A DNA stretch of 64,000 nucleotides from Anaerolineae bacterium (GCA_019637555.1 JAHBVK010000010.1:1-64000); one strand, 5' to 3'. Shown: positions 51,922-61,721, counted from the first letter of the stretch. Numbers and translations: made by a program. Notes: generated by a model not told the origin, from the letters alone.

Positions 51922-54900
51922 TTATCCTTGCGACTCTACGAAATCTCCGACGCTGAATTGATCTTCGCCAACCATATTTCGCAGCACCTGTTCTACCTCC
52001 GCACCGTAGTTGGTGGTGTAGTCGGGCTGCCACGTCAGGATTTTATCGGGACCGACGATGCGGAACTGGAAGCGATCTTCGCCGGGAAATTCGGTCAATT
52101 TGCGAATGATATGATCTATTCGACGGCGATCTTTTTCGGTGTTTTCGGTGCGCTGAAAGACGATGGTAATCAGCTTAATAGTTGGTCCTTGCGTTGGATC
52201 ATCATCATCAAGGAATGGATCGGCAAAGTCCGGCGGCAGCGGATGATAGTTATTGGTAATGCTGTTGGTGGCGTTGTCATTGCCCTTCCCATTACCATTG
52301 CCATTGCCACTGCCACCGCCATTATGACCGTTTCCGTTGCTATGCCCATTGCCATTGCTCTGCACCACAATGCCGTATTGCTCGGGTGAAGGCGGATCGG
52401 TGAATAGTTCAGGTTCCGGCGGCTGTGCGTCCCACATTGAGTCTGGAGGTGGCGGCGCTGAGTTGTAAGTGCGAGTCGGTGGTAGATCGGCATCGCTGGC
52501 GGTCACGTAGTCGAACTGATCGGTGACGCGATCCACCAGAATCTGCGGGTCGCCGCGAGAGAGATCCGCTTTGCCGTAGACGATCAGCAGCACATCAGGT
52601 TTGACGAGTGCGCTGTGATTGCGCCATGTGCGCGGGAATAACACGCAGTCGATTTGTCCGGTGTTATCTTCGATGGTGACCACCGCCATTTCATCGTTTT
52701 TCTTGGTGGTTAAGGTGCGCACACCAATGACCAATCCGGCAATGGTGATCTGCTTGCCGTTGACTGTGCCTGTGGTGGTCTCGTCGTCATCGCTGCTGCG
52801 TAGCTGGTAAACGAACATGTAATTGGGCAGCTTTTCTAGCTGCGGGATTAGTTCTTCCATCGGATGCTGTGAGACAGACAGACCGATCAAGTCTTTTTCC
52901 CAGCGCATCCGTTCGCGGGAATCGCTTTGCGAAAGCGCTTTGGTCAGCGTCAAGCCCGCATCGTCACTCATCTGACCATCTCCGAACAGGCTGAACTGAC
53001 CGACTTCTCTGGCACGGTGCTGATCGGCGCTGTAGCTGACGATGCGATCTAAAGATGCCAGCATGTCGTCCCGATCCGCCATTGAGTCGAAGGCACCAAC
53101 TTTGACCAGCGACTCCAGCGCCTTCTTGCCCAGCACACGGAGATCGGCGCGGCGGGCAAAGTCGGAGAGGTTAGCGAATTTGCCGTCCTCCTCGCGCGCT
53201 CGAATGACTTCCGTAATTGCCTTTTCGCCCGCGTTCTTGATAGCACTCAAGCCATAACGAATGCCGCGCCTGCCATCTTTCTCGGAAACTTCGATGGTGA
53301 AATCGACATCACTGTAATTGACATCAGGCGGCAGTACGGGGATGCCGTATTTGCGGCAGTCGGCTGTGAACAGCGCCACATCCGCAATATTGTCGCGCTG
53401 CACCGAGAGCAGCGCCGTATAGTATTCTTCGGGATAGTGCGCCTTGAGATAGGCGGTCTGACAGGTGAGTACGGCGTAGTCTGCGGCGTGTGAGTTGTGT
53501 ACGATGATGTCGTTGGCGACGAAATTATGGGTTTCGGGAATGGTTAGATCGTAGGTCGGCTGCTCACCGATGTATTCAATGGAAACGATAGAGTCCCAGT
53601 AAATGTCATTATCTGCATAACGACGCAGTTCAGGTGAATCGAAGTAATTAGCCAGTTTTTGTACGGTGTCATGTACATAGCCTGCTTTGTATACTGATTT
53701 GGTTTGATAAAGTACACGTTCAGCAACTCCAGCTACGGTGCTAACGGTTTCCCACGTTACATCGCGTTCTGCCTTCAACCGATGAACAATACTATGTATT
53801 TGTGCTGGAACTATATCTTTGGTTCCAGAAACTTCACCAGATATATTCAGAAGTTCTTGAACTTGCTCTCGGCGTCCTGCACTTACAAAGTGACAAGCAA
53901 TTCTCTCTTTGAACTGCTGAAGATTGCCGCGACCAGTGATGTGCAGTTGGTAGCCTGTTTTCTTAGTGCCTCGATATTTGAACTCAACACGGCGAATACG
54001 CGAAATGATGTCTAAACGCAGCAATAGATGTTGTAACTGGTGCATCATGCGCTTAGACGAGGAAGCGTAATATACAAAGTGATCTATGGCGTTGATATTG
54101 CCATCGCCTTCCCACATCCGCGCGATTAGCAGTCCGATCTGGCGATTGTTGAGTTCGAATACCTCATCAGGAATGAACTTGGTATAGGAATTCGCCCCGC
54201 GCAATCCTAGCTTTTCGATCCAGACTACGACCCCATTCGGCTTGGAAGGATCAATTTTACGGCTATAGGTATCGTGACTCTTGCCGCGTCTAAAATGTGT
54301 GCTGGCGGCTACATTGTCGAACTGCTCAAGATTGGCAACATAATCGCACCACTGTTCGTGATCATAGGTGTAGTAATAAACGCCGTGCGGATGGCATAAG
54401 TTGCCTTCTGCAAGCAAGTGTCCTAGTACAATGACCTGATAATCATGCCATGTCTTGCTTCCCTCGAATGGAATGCGTCGGGGTACGGCAATTTTGTCTC
54501 CCACTTTCAACTCGCCAAGTGTACGCCAACCATTAAAGGCATAGAAGGGGTGGTTGGCGGTAGCTTCAATCTCGCGCCCTAAGTTGGTTTTGAGACGGTA
54601 AACTGGCTTGACGCCGTTCTGCCAAACGTCAGCAACCTCACCCTTGAGAAGTCGTAGGTTGTCTACGTTGCAGGTGAGTGTGTCTGATATAGAAGCATGA
54701 TTTTCTGCCAGATCGCCTATGCGAACTAATCTGCCTGTGCTTGCATCCAAGATCAGTGTATCGGCAACCAAGCACTTGTTGAAGCCATAAGCGGCGAAAT
54801 ACTCGATCTCATCGAAAATTTTCTCAGCAACTTCAACCGGAACATCATTTTCCGGTCCGCGCTGCTTGAAAATCTCCTTATGCGTTAACAAGTCTTTGGC

Positions 54901-57093
54901 TTTTTTCTTGGAGACGGCGCGGCGCATCAGGTCAGCGTCACCGAGGCTATAACCGAAAAGCTGCGCGGCGATCTGCTGAATTTGCTCTTGATACACGATA
55001 ATAGAGTACGTTTCTTCGAGGATCGGTTGCAATTTGGGATGGTGATAACTCACCTCTTCGACACCGTGCATCCGCTGAATGTAAGTTGGAATGAGTTCCA
55101 TCGGTCCGGGGCGGTAGAGCGAGATGGCGGCGATGATGTGCTCAAAAGTCTTGGGCTTCATGCCGATCAGCATCTTCTTCATGCCCGCGCTTTCAAGCTG
55201 GAACACACCCGTCGTCTCGCCGTTGCCGATCAGCTCGAACAGTTTGGCGACTCGGATTGCTTGATCAGGATCGTTGGGATCGGGCTTGTAGGGGATGTTG
55301 CTCATGTCGAACTTGATGCCGTGATAACGCTCGATCAGTTCGCACGCCTTCCGCATGATCGTCAGCGTGGAAAGTCCGAGGAAGTCTACTTTGAGCAGCC
55401 CGATTGACTCGCAGGTTTCCATCGGGAACTGCGTCACCTGCGCCAACTTGGTATCGCCGATGGGACGGTGCAGCGGCAGATATTGAACCAGCGGCGCGTC
55501 CCCAATGATCACACCAGCGGCGTGCGTGCCAACGTTGCGCGACATGCCTTCGACCAGCATGGCGTTATCCAACAGAGTCTTGATACTCGGATCGTCGTGA
55601 TAGCGTTCCTTGAGCGCGGGGACGGATTTATCCTCATCGTCGCCCAAGCAGTCAGAGAGCGTCACGGGACGGCTAGGAATTTGGGGAACCATGTGAGTCA
55701 GTTCGTTGACTACGGGCAGCGGATAATCGAGCACACGCCCCACATCCTTGATCGCTGCACGCGCTTTCATGGTGCCGAAGGTGATGATCGCAGCGACTTT
55801 ATCCGAGCCGTACTTGTGCATGGCATAGTCGATCATCTCGGCGCGGCGATCATCGGGGAAGTCCATGTCAATATCGGGCATGGAGACGCGCCCCGGATTG
55901 AGGAAGCGCTCGAAGATCAGATTGTTCGCCATCGGATCGATGTTGGTGATACCGAGCGTATACGCCGCTAGCGAACCAGCGCCCGATCCGCGCACATTCC
56001 ACCAGATGTCAGCGTGGCGGGCGAATTGGCACAAGTCCCAAACGATCAGGAAATAGGTATCGAAGCCCATTTTGTGGATAGTGTTCAGTTCGTAATTCAA
56101 ACGCTCGACAAGATGGGGCAAATTGGCGCGATTACCGAAACGCCACTGCATTCCCCGCAGCGCTAAATGACGGAGATAAGTCTCCGCTGTAAAGCCGTCG
56201 GGCACAGGGAAGATCGGCAGGTGGTAGCCTTTGGTGCTGAGATCGACGTTGCACATCTCCGCTACCAGCATCGTATTGTGGATGGCGTCGGGCGTCTCGC
56301 GGAACAGCTCCCACATCTCCTCTGCGGAGCGCATGTAGTAACTTGGATCGGTCATCCGCATGCGCTTTTCGTCGCGTTTCTTGGCACCCGTCTGGATGCA
56401 CAGCAGCGTGTCGTGCGGATCGGCGTCGGTGTCTTTGATGTAGTGAACATCGTTGGTGGCAAGCAGCGGCACGTCAGCGAAGTTCTGGTTTTGCACCAAC
56501 CACTTGTTGACCAGCATCAATTCTTCGATGTCGTGGCTTTGCAGTTCGAGGAAGAAGCTATCTTTGCCGAAAACATCCTGATACCAGCCAATCGTCTGCC
56601 GCGCTTCGTCCTCGCGCCCATCAACGATCATGCGGGGGATTTCAGCGGCGAGGCAGCCACTGGTGCAGATCAAGCCTTCAGCATGCGCGGCGAGGAAATC
56701 CTTATCCACGCGCGGACGGTTATAGAAGCCATCAAGCTGCGAGGCGGAAGCGATCTGCAATAGGTTCTTGTAGCCTGTGTTGTCCTTCGCCAGCAGCAGC
56801 AGATGGAAGGGTGACTTCTCGCTGGTATCGTGGATATGCATGTCTTTGCGGGCAAGGTATGACTCCATCCCGATGATCGGCTTGATGCCCGCATCCCGAC
56901 AGGAGCGAAAGAAGTTGACTACGCCGTGCATCGCACCGTGATCGGTGATCGCCAGCGACTTCATGCCCAGCGAATCTCTGGTGTATTTGATCAGCTTATC
57001 GATCTTGCACAAGCCATCCAGCAGGCTGTACTCGGTATGAACGTGAAGGTGAACGAAGTCGAGGTGCTGCGCTTCAAACTGAGGCGTTGTCAT
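51922..57093 (-). CDS. dnaE: DNA polymerase III alpha subunit with intein
   Basis: A frame of 1723 codons coding for DnaE (1296 residues after splicing) with a 427-residue intein. PHP domain: FVHLHVHTEYSLLDG (13-27), AITDHGAMHG, GMESYL, and ATNDVHY, so its metal ligands seem intact and a proofreading activity is possible. Polymerase palm: PDIDMDFPDDRR (406-417, catalytic Asp) and the family motifs near 630-665 (GVFQLESAGMKKML). The intein interrupts YGFNK|SHAADY. The C-terminal half has the OB fold (ITIAGLVIGVRTL) and a Gly/Asn-rich low-complexity run near 1590-1640, ending with a short helical domain. It is the main replicative polymerase. The start has AAGGGA upstream. Confidence 0.95.
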   Translation of the reverse strand: MTTPQFEAQHLDFVHLHVHTEYSLLDGLCKIDKLIKYTRDSLGMKSLAITDHGAMHGVVNFFRSCRDAGIKPIIGMESYLARKDMHIHDTSEKSPFHLLLLAKDNTGYKNLLQIASASQLDGFYNRPRVDKDFLAAHAEGLICTSGCLAAEIPRMIVDGREDEARQTIGWYQDVFGKDSFFLELQSHDIEELMLVNKWLVQNQNFADVPLLATNDVHYIKDTDADPHDTLLCIQTGAKKRDEKRMRMTDPSYYMRSAEEMWELFRETPDAIHNTMLVAEMCNVDLSTKGYHLPIFPVPDGFTAETYLRHLALRGMQWRFGNRANLPHLVERLNYELNTIHKMGFDTYFLIVWDLCQFARHADIWWNVRGSGAGSLAAYTLGITNIDPMANNLIFERFLNPGRVSMPDIDMDFPDDRRAEMIDYAMHKYGSDKVAAIITFGTMKARAAIKDVGRVLDYPLPVVNELTHMVPQIPSRPVTLSDCLGDDEDKSVPALKERYHDDPSIKTLLDNAMLVEGMSRNVGTHAAGVIIGDAPLVQYLPLHRPIGDTKLAQVTQFPMETCESIGLLKVDFLGLSTLTIMRKACELIERYHGIKFDMSNIPYKPDPNDPDQAIRVAKLFELIGNGETTGVFQLESAGMKKMLIGMKPKTFEHIIAAISLYRPGPMELIPTYIQRMHGVEEVSYHHPKLQPILEETYSIIVYQEQIQQIAAQLFGYSLGDADLMRRAVSKKKAKDLLTHKEIFKQRGPENDVPVEVAEKIFDEIEYFAAYGFNKCLVADTLILDASTGRLVRIGDLAENHASISDTLTCNVDNLRLLKGEVADVWQNGVKPVYRLKTNLGREIEATANHPFYAFNGWRTLGELKVGDKIAVPRRIPFEGSKTWHDYQVIVLGHLLAEGNLCHPHGVYYYTYDHEQWCDYVANLEQFDNVAASTHFRRGKSHDTYSRKIDPSKPNGVVVWIEKLGLRGANSYTKFIPDEVFELNNRQIGLLIARMWEGDGNINAIDHFVYYASSSKRMMHQLQHLLLRLDIISRIRRVEFKYRGTKKTGYQLHITGRGNLQQFKERIACHFVSAGRREQVQELLNISGEVSGTKDIVPAQIHSIVHRLKAERDVTWETVSTVAGVAERVLYQTKSVYKAGYVHDTVQKLANYFDSPELRRYADNDIYWDSIVSIEYIGEQPTYDLTIPETHNFVANDIIVHNSHAADYAVLTCQTAYLKAHYPEEYYTALLSVQRDNIADVALFTADCRKYGIPVLPPDVNYSDVDFTIEVSEKDGRRGIRYGLSAIKNAGEKAITEVIRAREEDGKFANLSDFARRADLRVLGKKALESLVKVGAFDSMADRDDMLASLDRIVSYSADQHRAREVGQFSLFGDGQMSDDAGLTLTKALSQSDSRERMRWEKDLIGLSVSQHPMEELIPQLEKLPNYMFVYQLRSSDDDETTTGTVNGKQITIAGLVIGVRTLTTKKNDEMAVVTIEDNTGQIDCVLFPRTWRNHSALVKPDVLLIVYGKADLSRGDPQILVDRVTDQFDYVTASDADLPPTRTYNSAPPPPDSMWDAQPPEPELFTDPPSPEQYGIVVQSNGNGHSNGNGHNGGGSGNGNGNGKGNDNATNSITNNYHPLPPDFADPFLDDDDPTQGPTIKLITIVFQRTENTEKDRRRIDHIIRKLTEFPGEDRFQFRIVGPDKILTWQPDYTTNYGAEVEQVLRNMVGEDQFSVGDFVESQG
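53494..54774 (-). other. Intein in dnaE, 427 residues, with homing endonuclease domain
   Basis: Residues 774-1200 of the DnaE frame. Splicing residues: Cys1 in CLVADTLILD, block B TxxH in ATANHPFYAF (71-80), block F TYDLTIPETHNFVAND near the end, final His-Asn in IIVHN, and Ser as the +1 extein residue. The LAGLIDADG-type endonuclease is shown by VIVLGHLLAEGNL (114-126) and GLLIARMWEGDGNI (214-227), so the homing element looks complete. It is located four residues after the site used by the split DnaE inteins of cyanobacteria (which splice before CFNKSH). Confidence 0.93.
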
Positions 57094-57340
57094 GATGTTC
57101 CCTTACCGCTACTGTACGGAAATTATAGCGCGAGTCGAATAGACGTTCTAGGCAAAAAAGTGCTGAGTGCTGAGTGCTGAGGAAGAAAGTACGAGAGTTC
57201 CAAAAATGCCGGAGTACCAGAGTGCGTGAGTGCGTGAGTACCCGAACAATTGGTGCTGTGGAAGAAAGTTCCAGCGTGCCCTAGTGCAGTACAGAGAGTG
57301 TTGGCATACTATTCTTTGGAGTTAATCATTCAAGAACGTT
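57094..57340. repeat. Intergenic gap with GTGCTGA tandem repeat
   Basis: The first part holds three copies of GTGCTGA (57160-57180), followed by looser GAGTGCGTGAGTGCG-type repeats up to about 57260. The rest shows nothing but a possible promoter for the divergent genes dnaE and 57341. The same GTGCTGA unit occurs at 60770. Confidence 0.6.
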
Positions 57341-57763
57341 ATGAATATCGCTAGAGCAGTTACCATCATCTATGGGGTAATCACGTTTTTCTGGTTGTCG
57401 CCGGATGAGGCTGGCTGGCTGGTGATTCCGTTAGGGATCGGCGGGGCGGTGCTGGTAACGCTGCATCTGGCAAAGTACGTGCGCAAGATCGCGCTGGCGA
57501 GTTGGCTGCAATGGACGCTGTTTGGCGCGATCAGTGGGGCGCTGGCAACGGTAGTAACCGCTGCGTTGATGTTTTTCAAGACGGCATTACACAATCACAT
57601 CTATCCCGACTATCCGCTGATCGTGATCTTGGGGATGCTGGCACGCGCACCAGCGTGGGCGCTGGCGGGCGCGTTGATCGGCTTGGCTCTGGCGTTGGTG
57701 CTGCCGACTCTGCCGACGGTTTCAACGTGGCAGCAGCGCGATCACCAAGAACAAACCAACTGA
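57341..57763 (+). CDS. Small membrane protein, unknown
   Basis: A 140-residue protein with four predicted membrane helices (about 5-20, 24-42, 55-78, 95-125) and a polar C-terminus. No known motif. The last 42 bp overlap the end of cdsA on the opposite strand, so both 3' ends are shared. It is divergent from dnaE. Confidence 0.6.
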   Translation: MNIARAVTIIYGVITFFWLSPDEAGWLVIPLGIGGAVLVTLHLAKYVRKIALASWLQWTLFGAISGALATVVTAALMFFKTALHNHIYPDYPLIVILGMLARAPAWALAGALIGLALALVLPTLPTVSTWQQRDHQEQTN

Positions 57764-58402
57764 AGCAAATAACAAGCCATCGATCCGATCTAGCAAACCG
57801 CCATGACCGGGCAGCAGCGTGCCGAAATCTTTGACCGCAAGCCTCCGCTTCAGCCATGATTCCGCCAAATCGCCGAGTACGGTAAGCAGTGAGATCGCCA
57901 CTGTTGCGATAAAGCCGACGCTGATGTTCAACTGCAGCAAGGCTGCTGCCGCTGTACCGATAAGGGTACCTAAGATGATGCCTGTCAGAGCGCCTTCTAC
58001 CGTTTTTCCGGGTGAAATCAGCGGGGCAAGGCGCGTGCGTCCGAAGATGCGCCCACCGAGCAAGGCACAGCCATCGGTTGCCCAGTTGGTGATGAACAGT
58101 GTGAGCACCCATGCCGCGCCATCAGGGAACTGGCGGATCAACCAGAGCAGTGAGGTGGGCAAGCAGATATAAACCAGCGCCACAATCAGATACAGCCACA
58201 CTGACCAGAGCAAGCGGGAGTCGCGCACGTTGCTATGCAATTCGTAAGTGCTGATTACTAGAACTACAACGATTGCCAGCGTGAACAGCCAACCGCCAAG
58301 ATAGACGATCAGAAGTACCAGCGGACCACCAATGATCGCCGTCCAAAATCTCCGCCCGATATCGGAGCCAAGGGTGCGTGTGGCAAGATCAAAATCTGGC
58401 AT
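57722..58402 (-). CDS. cdsA: Phosphatidate cytidylyltransferase
   Basis: A 226-residue membrane enzyme that makes CDP-diacylglycerol from CTP and phosphatidate, the entry point of phospholipid synthesis. About seven helices are predicted. The signature SWLKRRLAVKDFGTLLPGHGG and LLDRIDGLL (the Ser-x-x-Lys-Arg and Gly-Gly...Asp-Arg-x-Asp elements of the CDP-DAG pattern) is intact. ISPGKTVEGAL is another typical segment. The ATG lies within the last codons of the upstream hydrolase gene (14-bp overlap), so the two are translated together. Confidence 0.93.
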   Translation of the reverse strand: MPDFDLATRTLGSDIGRRFWTAIIGGPLVLLIVYLGGWLFTLAIVVVLVISTYELHSNVRDSRLLWSVWLYLIVALVYICLPTSLLWLIRQFPDGAAWVLTLFITNWATDGCALLGGRIFGRTRLAPLISPGKTVEGALTGIILGTLIGTAAAALLQLNISVGFIATVAISLLTVLGDLAESWLKRRLAVKDFGTLLPGHGGLLDRIDGLLFASVGLFLVIALLPR

Positions 58403-59456
58403 TCAGCCAATCCAGCATTTTCGTCCAGAGAAAGTAAGTGTTGGGCCAGTCGAAGAGATGCCCCTTGCCGGGAAGCTGCAATTTTTCCCGATCACCGGGC
58501 AGCTTTTCATATAATTCGTCAAACTTGCTGGCATCAACGCGCGACGTGTAGTCGTAGTCGTTGAAGACCAGCAATACTGGAATGTTTGCTGGAACACGCG
58601 CGGCAAACTCGGTAATTTGCAGCGCATAATCGCCTAATCTGGCGCGGAAGTTACGCATTACAGCGACACCGAAGCGCACCAGCAGACTGATCCAACGGTA
58701 ACGCTGCATGAGTTCGATCTGACGGGTGTCAGCGATATTGATCGGCGGTGGCGACCCGGCGATGATGGCATCGATCAAGCGCCCGCGCGAGGCGGAGAGC
58801 AGCGCCGTCCATGCCCCAATCGACCAACCGAAGACGGCGACTTTCTGATAACCCAAACCGCGTACATAATCGATCACTGCCTTGAGATCGGCGTCAGTGT
58901 CGCCATCTGCTTTGAATTCGCCACCACTTTCCATATGTCCGCGAAAGTCGAAGGCGAAGACAACGTAACGAGTCGCCAGCACTTCGCAGGTTTGCACGAT
59001 GGGAATGGTATTCTTGCTGCGTCCCGCGCCATGACAGACGATCACAGCTTTGTCGTGCCCTTCGGGATGGTAATTAAGCATCACGCCGCGCAGTTTGACG
59101 CCATCATCGGTAGTGACGACGAACCGCTCGTGCTTCATATCGTAGTTGACCACCGCTCGATTTGCCTTATGCAGCTTACGGTAGCGCGAATCGGCTTCGG
59201 TAGTGAGCTTAAAAAAGGTGAAGGCAAGATGGTAGACCGCAATGGCAAAGAGCGCCAGTGCGCCCAGAATATTGATCACACTCAAGCTCAGAGAGAGCAG
59301 GCGAATGCCCAGATAAATGCCTAAGCCGCCGATGACGATCAGCCCACCAACCTGTACGAAAAAACGGGTGCTAAGAAACCCTGTCTTGAGCTGCAAGTAC
59401 CAGAATAAAAGTACGAGAATCACCAGCGCGGTAGCAACGATTAGCAGATCGGTCAT
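58389..59456 (-). CDS. Membrane-anchored alpha/beta hydrolase
   Basis: A 355-residue protein with three hydrophobic helices at the start (about 1-20, 28-55, 60-85), then an alpha/beta hydrolase domain from about residue 110. It has the oxyanion strand VIVCHGAGRSKNT and the nucleophile elbow FGWSIGAW (Ser), with DFRGHMESGGE and a late Asp/His region (VFNDYDYTSR, PGKGHLFDW). The lid is short, so it resembles lysophospholipase or general esterase members. The substrate is unknown. Overlap with cdsA hints at a role in lipid metabolism. Confidence 0.85.
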   Translation of the reverse strand: MTDLLIVATALVILVLLFWYLQLKTGFLSTRFFVQVGGLIVIGGLGIYLGIRLLSLSLSVINILGALALFAIAVYHLAFTFFKLTTEADSRYRKLHKANRAVVNYDMKHERFVVTTDDGVKLRGVMLNYHPEGHDKAVIVCHGAGRSKNTIPIVQTCEVLATRYVVFAFDFRGHMESGGEFKADGDTDADLKAVIDYVRGLGYQKVAVFGWSIGAWTALLSASRGRLIDAIIAGSPPPINIADTRQIELMQRYRWISLLVRFGVAVMRNFRARLGDYALQITEFAARVPANIPVLLVFNDYDYTSRVDASKFDELYEKLPGDREKLQLPGKGHLFDWPNTYFLWTKMLDWLNARF

Positions 59457-59625
59457 TGGGAATGTACTCTAGCGATCTTTAACTGGACGACCAGTCGATA
59501 AGGGCACCGATATTGACAATACGTTTTAGTTGACGAAACTTTGCAACCAAATGTGCGTTAGACGAAAATAGCACCGCTTACACTGGACTGCAATAGTCTT
59601 AACATTCACAACGATAGCAAACACC

Positions 59626-60765
59626 ATGATTCACGATGTCATTGTCGTCGGGAGTGGTCCCGGCGGCGCTGTCGCCGCGACGACTTTAACACAGCAGGGA
59701 AAATCCGTTTTATTGGTGGATCGGCAGACCTTCCCGCGCGACAAGGTGTGCGGCGATGGCTTACCGATCCACGTGATGTTGATGCTCCGCGAGATGGGTA
59801 TCGACATCGAACGTGATGGTCTGGAATATCAGCGGGTAACCGGATTGACCATCGAAGCACCTTCCGGTAAGGCTCTCTCCACCGAAGAAATCACCGATGA
59901 TGCGTTTTCAATGACTTCGCCGCGATTGAGCTTCGATAATGTGCTGCATCAACATGCGATCAAATCCGGCGCTCAGTTCGAGGTGATGAACGTCATCAAG
60001 CCACTGATCGATGACAAGAGCAAGCGCGTGATCGGCGTGATCGAACGGCGCGGCAAGGAACAGATCGAGCACGAGGCAAAAATGGTGATCGCGGCGGATG
60101 GCGCGACCTCAGCATTAGCACGTGCGATGCACGGACGAACTGCTGATCCGCAAGCGATAGCGGTGTCGATCCGCGCTTACGCGTACTTGAAGAAGCCCAT
60201 GCCATCGTGTGTCTACTTCTACTTCACCCGCGATCTACTGCCGGGTTATGCGTGGATTTTCCCGACGGCGGGAAATCGCTGCAACATTGGCGTGTACTTA
60301 CACAACCAAGATTACAAATCACGCGGCGCGGATTTAGAGGCGCTGCTTGATGAATTTTCGGCACGTATGCAACGTGAGTTCCCGCACGAGATCGACACAC
60401 CGACGCGGCAAACGTGGTCGCTGCCACTCTACGCGGATCGTCATTCGCGCTCTGCGCCGGGGCTGCTTTTCGTCGGTGACGCGGGCGGATTCGTTAACGC
60501 GCTGACGGGCGGCGGCATCTATCCAGCGATGATGACAGGACAGGCGGCAGGTAAGATCGCCGCGAAAATCCTTGCCGGAGAAACATCCGAAGCCGAGTAT
60601 GATGTAGCATGGCAGCGCGATGTCTCCGGATCATTGGGACGGGCACGCTTGATGCAGAAGCATATCTTGAGCAGTGCAAAGATATTCAACAGCGTGTTTG
60701 CGCTGGCAAACCTGCCGATCCTGCGCGGTCCGATGCTGCGGGTGATGTCGGGCGAACACTACTAG
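59626..60765 (+). CDS. Geranylgeranyl reductase family FAD enzyme
   Basis: A 379-residue flavoprotein. FAD-binding motif VVGSGPGGAVAATTL (8-22), then DRQTFPRDKVCGDGLP, which is the conserved Cys-Gly-Asp segment of the geranylgeranyl reductase family (ChlP/BchP and archaeal GGR), and the FAD ribityl site GDAGGFVNALTGGGIYPAM. These enzymes reduce isoprenoid double bonds of lipids or chlorophyll side chains. It is followed by a UbiA-type prenyltransferase gene 98 bp downstream on the same strand, so a prenyl-lipid product is likely. The ATG at 59626 is clear. Confidence 0.88.
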   Translation: MIHDVIVVGSGPGGAVAATTLTQQGKSVLLVDRQTFPRDKVCGDGLPIHVMLMLREMGIDIERDGLEYQRVTGLTIEAPSGKALSTEEITDDAFSMTSPRLSFDNVLHQHAIKSGAQFEVMNVIKPLIDDKSKRVIGVIERRGKEQIEHEAKMVIAADGATSALARAMHGRTADPQAIAVSIRAYAYLKKPMPSCVYFYFTRDLLPGYAWIFPTAGNRCNIGVYLHNQDYKSRGADLEALLDEFSARMQREFPHEIDTPTRQTWSLPLYADRHSRSAPGLLFVGDAGGFVNALTGGGIYPAMMTGQAAGKIAAKILAGETSEAEYDVAWQRDVSGSLGRARLMQKHILSSAKIFNSVFALANLPILRGPMLRVMSGEHY

Positions 60766-60769
60766 GGAA

Positions 60770-60800
60770 GTGCTGAGTACTGGGTGCTGAGTGCTGAGGA
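60770..60800. repeat. GTGCTGA/GTGCTGG short tandem repeat
   Basis: About four 7-bp units of GTGCTGA type between the reductase and prenyltransferase genes, similar to 57160. The remaining gap to 60863 is loose AGTAATGAG-type repeats. Confidence 0.7.
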
Positions 60801-60863
60801 AAGAAAGCGCCGGAGTGCCGATAGTACCTAAAGTGCCTGAGTAATGAGTAATGAGATGAGGGG

Positions 60864-61721
60864 TTGGAGGTGAAATTGCTGCGCGATTTGTTGGCGATGT
60901 CGCATATTTTCAATGGCATCGGTTCGGCGGTGGGCGTTGCCGTTGGTTATCTGATCACTTGCTGGTATCAGGGCTACGCAGTTGATCCGCTGCGGCTGCT
61001 GATGGCGTCAGTGGGAACGCTGTTGATCTCCAACGGCGGCTTCATCGTCAACGATATTTTCGATCTGCCGATCGATCGGATCAATAGACCGGATCGCCCA
61101 CTGGCGGCGGGCAGGATCAGCGTGCGGCAAGCGTGGATCGTCTATCTGTTCTCGACAGTGATCGGGCTGTTGTTGGGATTTGCTGTCAATGCCTCTGCTG
61201 GAGTCGTCGGCTTGGCGATTGCGGCACTGTTGTATTTGTACTCCGCGCTCTTGAAAAAACGCTTCGTTCTAGGACATCTCTCTATCGCGCTGATGGGCGG
61301 GCTGCTGCTGCCGTTCGGCGGACTGGCGGCGGGCAACCTGATCCCCACGATTTACGCTTACCCAGTGACCTTTCTGGCGTTTTTCTGCCGCGAAGTTCTG
61401 AAAACTGTGCCTGATGTCGATGGTGACCGCACTCACGGCGTGGATAATCTGGCGACGCGCTACGGCGCTGATACAGCGTTTCGCTTCGGTCAAATCGGAC
61501 TGACGATCTGCTTGGTTTTGCTGCCACTGATGCAAACCGTATGGACGCTCAAGCCAGCGTTCAATCTGATGGTTTTCGTCGTCATCGTGCCGCTGTTTTT
61601 GCTGGTCACATGGGTGATCGCGCGGCAGGATCGGGCGCGGCACGTCCATAATCTGCTGAGGTTGTCCAAAATGTTCTTCTTGCTGGTCGCCGTCGCGCTG
61701 CTGTTGGGATCGCTGCCATGA
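60864..61721 (+). CDS. UbiA-family prenyltransferase
   Basis: A membrane prenyltransferase of about 285 residues with nine helices. The first Asp-rich motif is NDIFDLPIDRINRPDRP and the second is DVDGDRTHGVDNLATRYG, both intact. The annotated start is a TTG at 60864; a GTG at 60870 or an internal TTG after the GGAGGT ribosome site are also possible. The family attaches isoprenoid chains to aromatic rings or, in the archaeal-type branch, to glycerol lipids. The neighbour, a geranylgeranyl reductase-like enzyme, suggests the two work together on a saturated prenyl lipid. The stop overlaps murJ by four bases. Confidence 0.88.
   Translation: MEVKLLRDLLAMSHIFNGIGSAVGVAVGYLITCWYQGYAVDPLRLLMASVGTLLISNGGFIVNDIFDLPIDRINRPDRPLAAGRISVRQAWIVYLFSTVIGLLLGFAVNASAGVVGLAIAALLYLYSALLKKRFVLGHLSIALMGGLLLPFGGLAAGNLIPTIYAYPVTFLAFFCREVLKTVPDVDGDRTHGVDNLATRYGADTAFRFGQIGLTICLVLLPLMQTVWTLKPAFNLMVFVVIVPLFLLVTWVIARQDRARHVHNLLRLSKMFFLLVAVALLLGSLP

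Noticed and set aside
55468..55971. Plus-strand frame of 167 codons opposite dnaE
   Set aside because: Antisense of the conserved polymerase core, with no ribosome site.
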